A DNA stretch of 64,000 bases from JACQQW01 sp964520655 (GTDB taxonomy: Bacteria > Omnitrophota > Gorgyraeia > Zapsychrales > Fredricksoniimonadaceae), in contig CAZFNI010000007.1 in NCBI GenBank assembly GCA_964520655.1, positions 53,465 to 117,464 of the forward strand, read 5' to 3'. The position numbers and the translations under genes were made by a program. Below the pieces are notes generated by a model that saw only the letters and a list, made by a program, of their open reading frames with translations, did no database searches and was not told the DNA's origin. This document shows, one piece after another, positions 8,938-17,799 of this stretch. Every line of letters begins with the position of its first letter. Positions within the stretch are counted from its first letter, which is position 1.

Positions 8938-10395
8938 ATGAAAGTTATGGGTTTTCGCAAGAAATTAGATGATCTATTCGGGATAGACATACGGGCTTTG
9001 GCCATTATGCGCATCGCCTTCGCTTTATTATTGATCGTGGATCGATTCCGTGATCTACCGTTCGTTAAAGAGTATTATTCGGATGCCGGTCTTTTGCCTC
9101 TAGCCTATGGAAAGATGCTGGTGCCACGCGAGTCGTTTAGTTTATTCTTCTTTAACGGTTCTTTGGAATTCCAGTATTTCTTACTATTCGTGTTGCTTGT
9201 GCTAACGGTGGGACTGTTGGTGGGTTATTATACGCGCTTTTGCACGGTGATGATGTGGGTCTTGCTGGTCTCGATGCATAACCGCAATTGGCTTATCCTG
9301 GGCGCGGAGGATAAACTGTTGGATGTGCTGTTTCTCTGGTTCATATTCCTGCCGTGGGGGGCATGTTATTCGATCGACAGGCTGCGCCATCCGGAAAGAA
9401 GGCCTCCGGCAAGGGTCTTGTCAATGGGGTCCGCGGCGTTCTTGCTCCAGGTCAGTTTTTTTTACATTTTTGCCGGTTTTCTTAAATCATTCCCGGAATG
9501 GACCAGGGATCATAATGCCGGGTATTTGCTCTTAAGCCTTCATGAATTTGTGAAGCCTTTAGGCACAAGCCTGCTTTCTTATCCCAAATTCTTGGAATGG
9601 ATGACGGTATTGAGCTTGAACATGGAGCGTTTCGGCCCGTTCTTCTTTTTTATCCCTTTTCAAACGGTCCCTTTTCGATTTGTCATGGTCATTATCTTTG
9701 TGATCTTTCATTTGGTCCTGATGGCCACGTTAGAGACAGGGATCTTTCAATGGGTGTGTTTGATCATGTTCATCGGGTTCTTACCCACAGCATTTTTTGA
9801 CAGGATCCTGGGTAAATATGAACCGCACCTCCCGCATGAGAAGGGAAATGCCCGAGAGAAAAGATCAGATGGAGGGGCGGGATTGCCGTGGTATCTGAAC
9901 CTGATCGTTGGATTTCTGATCCTTTATGGGTTTTGTTGGAATTTGCATGATCTCTTAAAGCCTGGCAGCCAGATGCCCAAAAGCGTGAAGTGGATCGGAT
10001 GCGCGCTTAATCTGCGGCAGCACTGGGGGATGTTCGCTCCCGGCCCTATGCGTGATGATGGCTGGTTCGTGATCCCAGGGAGATTACGTAATGGGACAGA
10101 GGTTGATCTGATGAAGTCAGACGGGGCTCCCGTCGTTTGGGAAGAGCCTCCTTCTATCATGGATCTAAATCGATCGGATCATTTAACGCTTTATTATATG
10201 AATATCCACCGTCCACATTATTCGCATTTTGTCCACCCCTGGGGGAAATATTTGTGCCGGGAATGGAATGCGACACATTCAGAAGAAGAACAAGTTCTTA
10301 CATTCAAGATCATATTCATGGAGCGGATGATACAAAAAGATCTTCAGCCGCCTAAAATGAGAAAAATCGTTCTGTTCAATCAAAGATGTTTTTGA
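8938..10395 (+). CDS. HTTM-domain membrane protein (gamma-carboxylase-like)
   Basis: 485 residues with several membrane spans in the first ~300. It starts with DIRALAIMRIAFALLL and contains SMHNRNWLILGAEDKLLDVLFLW followed by FLPWG, the family's NRN...GD/ED-x-L...F-L-P-G pattern. The HTTM family is related to vitamin-K-dependent gamma-carboxylase, but bacterial members have no settled function. The C-terminal ~150 residues are soluble and include a WGMFAPGP motif typical of long HTTM proteins. A second ATG at 8947 is a possible start. It stands alone between a terminator and the promoter of the next gene. Confidence 0.85.
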   Translation: MKVMGFRKKLDDLFGIDIRALAIMRIAFALLLIVDRFRDLPFVKEYYSDAGLLPLAYGKMLVPRESFSLFFFNGSLEFQYFLLFVLLVLTVGLLVGYYTRFCTVMMWVLLVSMHNRNWLILGAEDKLLDVLFLWFIFLPWGACYSIDRLRHPERRPPARVLSMGSAAFLLQVSFFYIFAGFLKSFPEWTRDHNAGYLLLSLHEFVKPLGTSLLSYPKFLEWMTVLSLNMERFGPFFFFIPFQTVPFRFVMVIIFVIFHLVLMATLETGIFQWVCLIMFIGFLPTAFFDRILGKYEPHLPHEKGNAREKRSDGGAGLPWYLNLIVGFLILYGFCWNLHDLLKPGSQMPKSVKWIGCALNLRQHWGMFAPGPMRDDGWFVIPGRLRNGTEVDLMKSDGAPVVWEEPPSIMDLNRSDHLTLYYMNIHRPHYSHFVHPWGKYLCREWNATHSEEEQVLTFKIIFMERMIQKDLQPPKMRKIVLFNQRCF

Positions 10396-10406
10396 CCAAT
10401 CCGTCA

Positions 10407-10434
10407 TTGCTCTTCGAGAATAAACAGGTATAAT
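10407..10434 (+). promoter_or_regulatory. Promoter placing the transcript start at the ATG (leaderless)
   Basis: -35 TTGCTC (10407-10412), 16-bp spacer, -10 TATAAT (10429-10434). Only 7 nt separate the -10 box from the ATG at 10442, and there is no Shine-Dalgarno sequence, so the transcript would begin at or one base before the start codon. Confidence 0.6.
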
Positions 10435-10441
10435 ATTATCC

Positions 10442-11410
10442 ATGATTCGGTTATTGGCCGCATTCTTCATATTTTTTCCCGTCGTGGGAGTTCATGCCCA
10501 GGAATTGACATCGGCCATGCGTGCTAATGGCCCGTCGGCAGCAGCTTTGGAGCAATGGAAGAGCGGGGTCGATGCTATCCGGGGGCAAATGGATGTGTTG
10601 ATACGCCAGAATGACCAGTTGACGCAAGTGTACGATCAGGAAAGATCGCAGGAACAGCAATTGCTGCGGGAGATCGAAGAACAGCGTCAGAAAGTGGAGG
10701 CGTTAAAGGAATATTTACGGAAACGCGAGGGAAAAACAGACCAGGACCTGCGCGTGGACGCGTTAAACGGAGAATTACGGATCAAGCGCATGCAGATGGA
10801 TAAGATTTTGCTCGAGTATAAGACCAGCCATGCCAAAGCACAGGATGTTCTAGACAGGGTTGAATCCAAACGGATGAAGATCTCCGCGTATGATCTTAAG
10901 CCAACAGAGCCAGCCGTTGAAAAAAAGGCCGTAGAGCCGCGCAAAGACCCGGCCCTGGAGGCTTTGCGCGCGGAATACCAGCGCCAGAAAGCGTCGGAGG
11001 CAAGATTAGAAGCCGGTATGGATCCGGCGCGGGAGAGCAGCGACGCGCTGGAGATCAAGCAGTTAGAGGTCAGGGTTGCGGCGCTGACGGAACAAAAGGC
11101 GCAGCTGATGAAAAAACCTTTGGCGGAAGATCACAGCGCAGACAAATTGAATTTGATGCAGACTAAGAAGGATGAGTTGGAAAAGAAGATCCGCGCATTT
11201 GAGAGCAGGATCGAATCATTGAAGTCAACATCGGTGGTTTCTGGTTCCTGGGCGGCTGCGCGTAAAGAAATGGTGCGGGCCGTTGTGCAGGGGGATGCGC
11301 GTAATAAGAAATTAGCGAATGAGATCAAAGAACTAAAAGAGAATATCGCGCTGCTGCGCAGCCAGATAGGCGTTTTGGAAAAACGCGTGCTTTTCAGTAA
11401 GAAACGATAA
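10442..11410 (+). CDS. Secreted coiled-coil protein
   Basis: 322 residues: a signal peptide of about 19 residues ending VGVHA, then long heptad-rich charged segments (Glu/Lys/Gln-rich) over nearly the whole length, with a Pro-rich break around residue 155. It is probably periplasmic and dimeric, of unknown function. It is the first gene after a promoter and is followed after 11 bp by the RAM-domain gene, so it may lead that operon. Confidence 0.7.
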   Translation: MIRLLAAFFIFFPVVGVHAQELTSAMRANGPSAAALEQWKSGVDAIRGQMDVLIRQNDQLTQVYDQERSQEQQLLREIEEQRQKVEALKEYLRKREGKTDQDLRVDALNGELRIKRMQMDKILLEYKTSHAKAQDVLDRVESKRMKISAYDLKPTEPAVEKKAVEPRKDPALEALRAEYQRQKASEARLEAGMDPARESSDALEIKQLEVRVAALTEQKAQLMKKPLAEDHSADKLNLMQTKKDELEKKIRAFESRIESLKSTSVVSGSWAAARKEMVRAVVQGDARNKKLANEIKELKENIALLRSQIGVLEKRVLFSKKR

Positions 11411-11421
11411 GGAGCGATGAA

Positions 11422-11751
11422 ATGGCAAAAGCTGTCAGCCCGTCCACTGTCAGGGCATTGATCGAGGTGAGCATTACTCCTCAAAAAGACGTGGGTTTTG
11501 ATCAGATCGCGGAACGCATTTACAGTTATCCGGAAGTTAAGACGTGTTATCTGTTGTCCGGTGGTTATGATCTATTGGTCGTCGTTGAAGGGGATAATAT
11601 CCAGACCGTCGCGGATTTTGTGGCGGCAAAACTATCGTCCATGGCCAATGTCCGCCAGACCGCAACACATTTCTTGCTGCGGAAATATAAAGAAGAAGGT
11701 CAAGTCCTGCATCACAGTAAGAAGGAACGCCGGCCTAATATTTCGTACTAG
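11422..11751 (+). CDS. Stand-alone Lrp/AsnC ligand-binding (RAM) domain protein
   Basis: 109 residues matching the RAM (regulation of amino acid metabolism) alpha-beta domain of Lrp/AsnC proteins: ALIEVSITPQKDVGFDQIAE at the start, YLLSGGYDLLVVVEG in the middle and a VRQTATHFLLRKYKEEG end. The DNA-binding helix-turn-helix half is absent and there is no room for it upstream. It sits 9 bp before an aminotransferase gene, as Lrp-type regulators often do (for example AlaR/AlaT in Bacillus). It may sense the amino acid made or used by that enzyme. GGAG lies before the ATG. Confidence 0.85.
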   Translation: MAKAVSPSTVRALIEVSITPQKDVGFDQIAERIYSYPEVKTCYLLSGGYDLLVVVEGDNIQTVADFVAAKLSSMANVRQTATHFLLRKYKEEGQVLHHSKKERRPNISY

Positions 11752-11760
11752 GGAACATCT

Positions 11761-12912
11761 ATGCGCATTGCTAAAAAAGTTGAACAATTAGCGCCCTCGG
11801 GGATCAGGGCTTTCTTTGATCTTGTGCTGGGCATGAAAGACGTTATATCGCTTGGGGTCGGCGAGCCGGATTTTGTCACGCCTTGGCATGTGCGTCAGGC
11901 GGCGATCCATTCCCTCGAACAGGGTTTCACGTCCTATACTTCCAATAAAGGCATGGGTGAGCTGCGCAAGGCCATCACGGTCTTTTTAAAGAGCCGTCAT
12001 GGGCTTGATTATGATTTTGAAGAAGAGGTTTTGATCACCGTCGGTGTTTCTCAAGGCTTTGACCTGGCCATGCGTGCGATCCTTAATCCCGGCGAGAAAG
12101 TGCTGATCCCGGATCCCAGTTATGTCGCTTACGGCCCGGTCGTGGAATTAGCCTACGGCGTACCGGTATTTTTGCCCACGTCGCTTAAAGGCGGGTTTAA
12201 GATAACCCCTGAACAGGTCGACCGCGCCTGTACCAAGGGGGTCAAGGCCATTTTATTTAATTATCCATGTAACCCGACGGGGGCTTCTTATACGCATAAA
12301 GAGCTTTCCGCGTTGGCCAAGGTCTTTAAGAAGCATGACCTGATCGTTATCAGCGACGAGCTCTACGATGAGCTGACCTATGATTTCGACCATACGGCTT
12401 TCCCGACGTTGGCCGGCATGAGGGAACGCACATTGTATCTCAATGGTTTTTCTAAGAGCCACGCCATGACGGGGTTTCGCGTTGGCTATGCCTGTGGCCC
12501 TAAGGATATCATCGGCGGTATGACCAAGATCCATCAATACACCATGCTATGCGCGCCGATCACCTCGCAGATGGCCGCGATCGAAGCATTGAAAGATGGG
12601 CTTAAGGATGTGGCCTCCATGAAAAAGGAATATCAACGCCGCCGCGATTTTATCGTCGGGGCTTTAAATGAGCTTGGGTTGACGTGCCATACGCCGCAGG
12701 GAGCTTTTTACGTATTCCCGTCAGTTAAGTCCACCAAACAGACCTCCATGGATTTTGCCAAGCAGCTGCTGCAAGAGCAGAAAGTGGCCTTGGTCCCGGG
12801 GGTTGCGTTCGGGACATCGTGTCCGGACTGCGTGCGTATTTCTTATGCATCGAGTTATGACAATCTCAAAGAGGTTGCCGTGCGTCTGAAGGCATATTTG
12901 AAACAGCATTGA
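11761..12912 (+). CDS. Class I/II PLP-dependent aminotransferase
   Basis: 383 residues of the aspartate-aminotransferase fold I family: GVGEPDFVTP near residue 37, GVSQGFDLAMRAIL, NYPCNPTGA (around residue 163), SDELYDELTYD, and the Schiff-base lysine in LNGFSKSHAMTGFRVGY near residue 230. The C-terminal Arg (CVRISYA) for the alpha-carboxylate is present. Substrate choice (Asp, Ala, aromatic or LL-DAP) cannot be fixed by eye. The RAM-domain gene directly upstream suggests ligand control by an amino acid. Confidence 0.88.
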   Translation: MRIAKKVEQLAPSGIRAFFDLVLGMKDVISLGVGEPDFVTPWHVRQAAIHSLEQGFTSYTSNKGMGELRKAITVFLKSRHGLDYDFEEEVLITVGVSQGFDLAMRAILNPGEKVLIPDPSYVAYGPVVELAYGVPVFLPTSLKGGFKITPEQVDRACTKGVKAILFNYPCNPTGASYTHKELSALAKVFKKHDLIVISDELYDELTYDFDHTAFPTLAGMRERTLYLNGFSKSHAMTGFRVGYACGPKDIIGGMTKIHQYTMLCAPITSQMAAIEALKDGLKDVASMKKEYQRRRDFIVGALNELGLTCHTPQGAFYVFPSVKSTKQTSMDFAKQLLQEQKVALVPGVAFGTSCPDCVRISYASSYDNLKEVAVRLKAYLKQH

Positions 12913-12930
12913 TCCGGAAAGGTTTTAGAC

Positions 12931-13341
12931 GTGCGCAAGGAACACGCGAAGAAGCTGCCGAAATCCAAAGATGATATCGAATTTGAGATCGCTTTTTATG
13001 AGAATGTCCTCAAGGAAGCCCCGAATTTTATTGAAGCCTTGGTGGTGATGGGGGATCTGTACACCCGCGCCGGTTACTGGCAAAAGGGGCTGGATGTGGA
13101 TGTGAAGCTCTCCAAGCTTCGCCCCCACGACCCCAATGTTCTCTATAATCTAGCGTGTTCTTACGCATTATTGAATCAGACCCGCGCGGCGCTTGCGGCG
13201 CTCGCCCAGGCCATTGAATACGGCTATGATGATTTTGCCTATCTGCGCCAGGACGCGGACTTAAGCAATTTGCTCAAAGATTCCCATGTGCAGGCTTTCC
13301 TTAAAGACATGGAAAAGAAAAAGAAGAAGGCGGCCTCGTGA
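12931..13341 (+). CDS. TPR-repeat protein
   Basis: 136 residues from a GTG start. At least two tetratricopeptide-type helix pairs are visible (IEALVVMGDLYTRAGYWQKGL and PNVLYNLACSYALLNQTRAAL, each with the W/L-G-Y-A pattern), then a charged tail rich in Lys. No signal peptide, so it is cytosolic. It lies in a run with the aminotransferase and overlaps yjbQ by 4 bp. It probably mediates protein contacts; the partner is unknown. Confidence 0.8.
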   Translation: MRKEHAKKLPKSKDDIEFEIAFYENVLKEAPNFIEALVVMGDLYTRAGYWQKGLDVDVKLSKLRPHDPNVLYNLACSYALLNQTRAALAALAQAIEYGYDDFAYLRQDADLSNLLKDSHVQAFLKDMEKKKKKAAS

Positions 13342-13757
13342 AGCATTTCCGCCGTGAATTGTTCTTTCATACGCAGACCCGCCGGGCATATATCAATATC
13401 ACGCATCAGGTCCAGGAGGCGATCGACCAGAGCGGAATTCAAGAGGGGCTCTGTCTGGTCAATGCCATGCATATTTCCGCCAGCGTCTATATCAATGATG
13501 ATGAGTCGGGTTTACTGCATGATTATGACAAATGGCTGGAAAAATTGGCCCCGCATGAACCGGTTGGTCAGTATCAGCATAATAATACCGGTGAGGATAA
13601 TGCCGACGCGCATTTAAAACGCCAGGTCATGGGGCGAGAGGTTGTGGTGGCTGTGACGAATGGTAAATTGGATTTCGGGCCGTGGGAACAGATCTTTTAT
13701 GGCGAGTTCGACGGCCGGCGTAAAAAACGTGTGTTAATTAAAATCATAGGAGAATAA
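13338..13757 (+). CDS. yjbQ: YjbQ-family (UPF0047) protein
   Basis: 139 residues. Family marks: INITHQVQEAI, GLCLVNAMHISASVYINDDE, then HNNTGEDNADAHLKRQVMG and LDFGPWEQIFYGEFDGRRKKRV. These hold the conserved His and Asp/Glu residues of UPF0047. Some members have thiamine-phosphate synthase side activity in vitro, but the true role is unsettled. The GTG start overlaps the TPR gene stop (GTGA). Confidence 0.9.
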   Translation: MKHFRRELFFHTQTRRAYINITHQVQEAIDQSGIQEGLCLVNAMHISASVYINDDESGLLHDYDKWLEKLAPHEPVGQYQHNNTGEDNADAHLKRQVMGREVVVAVTNGKLDFGPWEQIFYGEFDGRRKKRVLIKIIGE

Positions 13758-13761
13758 CAAG

Positions 13762-14664
13762 ATGAGCCTGGTTGTGTTAGGGACAGTGGCATTAGATCAT
13801 GTGAAGACCCCTTCCGGCAGCAAAAAGGATATGTTAGGCGGGTCCGCCGCGCATTTTTCCATGAGCGCGCGCCTGTTCACGCCCGTGCATTTGGTGGCGG
13901 TCGTCGGGAAAGATTTCCCGGTCAGGCATCTGGACTTCTTAAAGCGCAAAGGGGTTGACCTGACGTCCTTGATGATCGGCAGCGGGAAGACCTTCCGCTG
14001 GTCGGGGGAATATAAGAAGGGTGATCTCAACACCGCACTTACGCTTGGGACGGAGCTTGGCGTTCTGGAGAATTATGTCCCAACCATCGCCGACCACCAG
14101 AAACACATGCCGAACTTATTTTTGGCGAATTTCGACCCGGATCTGCAGATGAAGCTCATTGGCCAGCTGAGATCTCCGAAGTTGATCGGTTTAGACAGCA
14201 TGAATCTGTGGATCAATATCAAATTAAAATCGCTTAAAAAGCTGATCAGGCAGGTGCATTTGTTCGTTGCCAATGACAGCGAGGCCAGAGCCTTGACGGG
14301 TGAGCATAATCTGATCATGGCCGCCAAAGCCATTGCCGCCATGGGGCCTAAGATGGTCGTGATCAAAAAAGGCGAGCACGGGGTATTGTTTTACAGCAAA
14401 AGCTTTATGTTCGCTTTTCCCGCTTATCCGGTCACTAAGGTCGTTGATCCGACGGGCGCGGGGGATACCTTTGCCGGCGGGCTGATGGGGTATTTAAGCC
14501 GGGTCAATAAGGTCGACGAGAGGTCGTTGCGCAAAGCGCTCTTATATGCCACCACCGTTGCTTCATTTAACGTGGAAGGTTTTGGTATGGCCAAAACGGC
14601 GCCGCTGACGATGAAAGATGTCGAGGAACGCATGAAACATTTAGTGAAATTCTTCAGTGTGTGA
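13762..14664 (+). CDS. PfkB-family sugar/nucleoside kinase
   Basis: 300 residues of the ribokinase fold. GGSAAHFSMSARLF near residue 26 is the substrate-binding region; VANDSEARALTG and VIKKGEHGVLF lead to DPTGAGDTFAGGLMGYL near residue 233, which holds the catalytic Asp and the anion-hole GAGD. The substrate could be adenosine, ribose or another sugar. GGAGAATAACAAG before the ATG is a good ribosome site. It overlaps or abuts the small membrane protein gene. Confidence 0.88.
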   Translation: MSLVVLGTVALDHVKTPSGSKKDMLGGSAAHFSMSARLFTPVHLVAVVGKDFPVRHLDFLKRKGVDLTSLMIGSGKTFRWSGEYKKGDLNTALTLGTELGVLENYVPTIADHQKHMPNLFLANFDPDLQMKLIGQLRSPKLIGLDSMNLWINIKLKSLKKLIRQVHLFVANDSEARALTGEHNLIMAAKAIAAMGPKMVVIKKGEHGVLFYSKSFMFAFPAYPVTKVVDPTGAGDTFAGGLMGYLSRVNKVDERSLRKALLYATTVASFNVEGFGMAKTAPLTMKDVEERMKHLVKFFSV

Positions 14665-14665
14665 T

Positions 14666-14938
14666 ATGGAACATATGACTTTAATCGAAAAGATCGGTAT
14701 CGCGGGCTCCATCGGCCTGCCGTTATGGAATATCCCGCTGATCATCAATATTTGCCGCCGGCGCTCCTCAGCGGACCTCTCCGCCAGCTGGCTGATCGGG
14801 GTGTGGGTCTGCTCGCTGTTGATGCTGCCCAACGGGCTTTTGTCCAAGGATGTGGTCTTAAAAGTGTTTAGCATCGTTAACATAACTTTATTTTCAGGGG
14901 TGGTGATCGTTGCCTTCAAATACCGTCAAAAAAAGTAA
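14666..14938 (+). CDS. Small PQ-loop/SemiSWEET-like membrane protein
   Basis: About 90 residues with three hydrophobic segments. The order N-I-P then RRRSSADLS, a Trp-rich second helix, PNGL, an Asn in helix 3 and a basic KYRQKK tail parallels SemiSWEET half-transporters (PQ, K-T-x-S, W, N, basic tail), with IP in place of PQ. SemiSWEETs dimerise to move small sugars. The pairing with a PfkB kinase upstream would fit sugar uptake and phosphorylation, but this is inference. The GTG at 14657 is an alternative start that overlaps pfkB. Confidence 0.6.
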   Translation: MEHMTLIEKIGIAGSIGLPLWNIPLIINICRRRSSADLSASWLIGVWVCSLLMLPNGLLSKDVVLKVFSIVNITLFSGVVIVAFKYRQKK

Positions 14939-15860
14939 ACTCTTAAAAAGCGGCATTGTCAGTATCGTCGGCCGTCCCAATGTGGGCAAGTCGACGTTGG
15001 TCAACGCCATCATTGGCGAGAAGATCTCGATCGTCTCTGATATACCCCAGACCACCCGCCAGCAGATCAGGGGTATCTATACGGATGAGCGCGGGCAGAT
15101 CGTGTTCATTGACACGCCGGGTCTCCATTTGGGGGGCGATAGCCTGGATAAGTTCATGAGCCGTTCCTCCATGGGGGCGCTGCAGGGCGTCGATGTTGTC
15201 ATCCATTTGGTCGACAGCAGCGAAGGGGTCGGCAAGGAAGAGAATTTTGTCGTCAATCAATTAAAGAAATTGAAGGTTCCCATTATCGTGGGGATGAATA
15301 AAGTTGATTACAAGCAGGGTAAATGCATCCAGGAATATATCGAATTGTGGGAACAAGCGACGGGCAAATCGATCCATGAATTAAAGAATTTGACGCTCTT
15401 GCCGCTTTCCGCGCTTAAAGGCACCAACGTTGAGAAATTGATCGAGCTTGTGTTCGAGTTATTGCCCGAAGGGCCGATGTTATATCCGGAGGATGTGATC
15501 ACTGACCTGCCCCAGCGCCTGGCCATGGCGGACTTGGTCAGGGAAAAGTTATTTCAGACCATGCGTGAAGAAGTGCCGCATTCGATCGCGGTCAAGATCG
15601 AGCATGTCAGCCCCCGCAAAGGCAAGGTTCTGCTGATCAAAGCGCTGATCATCGTTGAGCGTGAGACGCAGAAAGAGATCGTGATCGGCAAGAAGGGGGA
15701 AGTTCTCAAGAACATCGGTACGGCCGCCCGCGCGGACTTGGAAGAACTGGTTGGACAGAAAGTGTTCCTGGAGCTCTACGTGAAGACCACGAAGAATTGG
15801 CGCGATAATCCATCCGTGCTTGAGGACATGGGCTATATCTTTGAAGGGGCGGCATGCTAG
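14910..15860 (+). CDS. era: GTPase Era
   Basis: 316 residues with all G motifs: GRPNVGKST (G1), the PQTTRQ switch I region, DTPGLH (G3), NKVD (G4) and a serine/Ala-Leu G5 (LSALKG). A KH domain follows near residue 215, including VIGKKGEVLKNIGTAAR. Era binds the 3' end of 16S rRNA during 30S assembly. The TTG start lies inside the preceding gene (29-bp overlap); nth follows with a 7-bp overlap, so translation is probably coupled. Confidence 0.96.
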   Translation: MPSNTVKKSKLLKSGIVSIVGRPNVGKSTLVNAIIGEKISIVSDIPQTTRQQIRGIYTDERGQIVFIDTPGLHLGGDSLDKFMSRSSMGALQGVDVVIHLVDSSEGVGKEENFVVNQLKKLKVPIIVGMNKVDYKQGKCIQEYIELWEQATGKSIHELKNLTLLPLSALKGTNVEKLIELVFELLPEGPMLYPEDVITDLPQRLAMADLVREKLFQTMREEVPHSIAVKIEHVSPRKGKVLLIKALIIVERETQKEIVIGKKGEVLKNIGTAARADLEELVGQKVFLELYVKTTKNWRDNPSVLEDMGYIFEGAAC

Positions 15861-16513
15861 ACAATGCCCGCATGGGCACCGCGATCGGACGTTTAAAGCG
15901 GGCCATGCGCGATCTGCCTGATCCTTCTGTCACACTCGTTGGTAAAAAGTTCAAAAGTCCATTCCTTGTCCTGATATCCTGTCTGCTTTCCTTAAGAACA
16001 AAAGATACAACGACCCTTCCGGTATGCGAACGTTTATTCCCACAGGCGGATACGATCGACGCGTTCTTGAAATTGACGCCGGGGCAATTGGAGAAGCTGA
16101 TCTATCCGGTCGGTTTTTATAAGACAAAAGCCCGCACCATTTTGGATATTTGCCGTGACCTTAAGGCGCGTTTTGGATCCCAAGTCCCTTCAACCCTCGA
16201 GGAGTTATTGACGCTCAAAGGGGTGGGGCGCAAGACCGCGAATCTGGTGCTGACCGAAGGTTTCGGCAAGCCGGGCATGTGCGTGGACACGCATGTGCAC
16301 CGCATTTCTAATCGTTTGGGATATGTAGATACGAGAAGTCCTGAAGAAACAGAATTTGCTTTAAGAAAAAAATTGCCCCGTCAATATTGGATTGAGTATA
16401 ATGCTTTGTTGGTCACCTGGGGACAGAATGTCTGCGCCCCGGTCTCGCCAAAGTGCAGTGTGTGTCCGGTATCGGATATCTGTTTACGCAGAGGAGTGAC
16501 AAAGAGCCGATGA
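15854..16513 (+). CDS. nth: Endonuclease III
   Basis: 219 residues, the usual Nth length. The HhH motif LKGVGRKTANLVL contains the catalytic Lys and CVDTHVHRI the catalytic Asp. Four cysteines at the end (C-x6-C-x2-C-x5-C in NVCAPVSPKCSVCPVSDIC) bind the 4Fe-4S cluster. It removes oxidised pyrimidines and cuts abasic sites. It overlaps era at the start and the next gene by ATGA. Confidence 0.95.
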   Translation: MLDNARMGTAIGRLKRAMRDLPDPSVTLVGKKFKSPFLVLISCLLSLRTKDTTTLPVCERLFPQADTIDAFLKLTPGQLEKLIYPVGFYKTKARTILDICRDLKARFGSQVPSTLEELLTLKGVGRKTANLVLTEGFGKPGMCVDTHVHRISNRLGYVDTRSPEETEFALRKKLPRQYWIEYNALLVTWGQNVCAPVSPKCSVCPVSDICLRRGVTKSR

Positions 16514-17799
16514 AGCTTTTTCTATATTTCTCACATTTGATCGGGATGGATGTGTTGGACTCCAAAGGCGAGTACTTAGGGGCCCTGCATGACCTGATCA
16601 TGAACCCTCATGGGGACATTTATCCTCGCGCCACCGACCTGATCGTCACCACCCGCCAAATGCGCAAGCAGTACGCGTTGATCAGATGGGAGGATGTTGT
16701 TTATATTGAAGATGAGATCCGATTAAAGATCGAGGGGGATAAGGTTGAATTCCATCCCGAGCCGGTCAAGACGGACTTTACCTTGCGCCGGGACATACTG
16801 GACCAGCAGGTCGTGGACACTGATGACCAGCGTGTTGTGCGTGTCAATGACATTCATTTGCTCAGAGTTGAGAATCAGCTCTATGCCGCCCATGTGGATG
16901 TCGGTTTGCGCGCGCTGGTGCGACGTCTGGGATGGACATATGTGACCGATCATGTCATCAAAGTTCTTAATCCCAAGTCTTCCTATTTGAACCATGATGA
17001 ATTGATCTCGTGGAAGAATACGCAGATCCTGCCAAAATTGGGCCGGATGAAAAGCGTCGTTAAGCTGGATGTTAAAAGCAACAAGTTGGCCTCGATACCG
17101 CCTGCGGCGCTGGCGGAGATCATGGAAGATCTGGATGTGTTTGCCAGGGTGTCGTTGTTTAAATCGTTGGACAGCAGCCTGCAGAACAAGGTCTTTACCG
17201 ACATGAATCTCGGGCATAAGACGGAGTTGATTGACCAGCTGGAGAAAAAAGAGATCACTACGCTTATCACCAATATCCCCGCGGATGAGGCGACCGACCT
17301 GTTGATGAGGCTGCCGCGCAACCGTACCCATGAGCTGATGGGGGAATTAGGGACGGAAACCAATAAGAAATTGCGCAAGCTGTTAAGTTTCGCCAAGGAT
17401 TCCGCGGGCGGCTTGATGACCACCGAATATCTGACGGTTAGGCCGGATGCCACGGTCGAGGATGGGATCAAAAAGATCAAAGAGAATGTGGCTTTCCCGG
17501 GGAGTATTTTCTTTTTATACGTTGTTGACGAGAACCATAAATATTACGGAACCACTTCACTGCGTCACTTTATCAATGAAGACCCTCGCAAGCGGTTGAT
17601 CGAGACCTGCTACCAGGACAATGTCTATGTTTATACAGACGCGACCGTTGAGGAAGTGGCGCTGCTGCTAGAGAGGCATAAGACCTCGTCGATCCCGGTA
17701 TTAAATCACGAGGACATCCTTCAGGGGGTGATCACCATCGATGACGTCATGGAAGAACTGATCGCGCTCGTCTGGAGCAAATATAAAGAGAGATTATGA
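16510..17799 (+). CDS. PRC-barrel / MgtE N-domain / CBS-pair protein without transporter domain
   Basis: 429 residues from the ATG at 16510 (ATGA overlap with nth). A longer frame from 16453 exists but lies inside nth. Two PRC-barrel-like segments (residues ~8-70 and ~95-150) are followed by a superhelical MgtE_N-like region (~190-290) and two CBS motifs (~295-425), the first opening with SAGGLMTTEYLTV as in MgtE. No membrane span is present, so this is the cytosolic gate half of a magnesium channel without its pore. Such proteins are often next to NRAMP transporters; here an HD-GYP protein overlaps downstream. Confidence 0.82.
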   Translation: MKLFLYFSHLIGMDVLDSKGEYLGALHDLIMNPHGDIYPRATDLIVTTRQMRKQYALIRWEDVVYIEDEIRLKIEGDKVEFHPEPVKTDFTLRRDILDQQVVDTDDQRVVRVNDIHLLRVENQLYAAHVDVGLRALVRRLGWTYVTDHVIKVLNPKSSYLNHDELISWKNTQILPKLGRMKSVVKLDVKSNKLASIPPAALAEIMEDLDVFARVSLFKSLDSSLQNKVFTDMNLGHKTELIDQLEKKEITTLITNIPADEATDLLMRLPRNRTHELMGELGTETNKKLRKLLSFAKDSAGGLMTTEYLTVRPDATVEDGIKKIKENVAFPGSIFFLYVVDENHKYYGTTSLRHFINEDPRKRLIETCYQDNVYVYTDATVEEVALLLERHKTSSIPVLNHEDILQGVITIDDVMEELIALVWSKYKERL

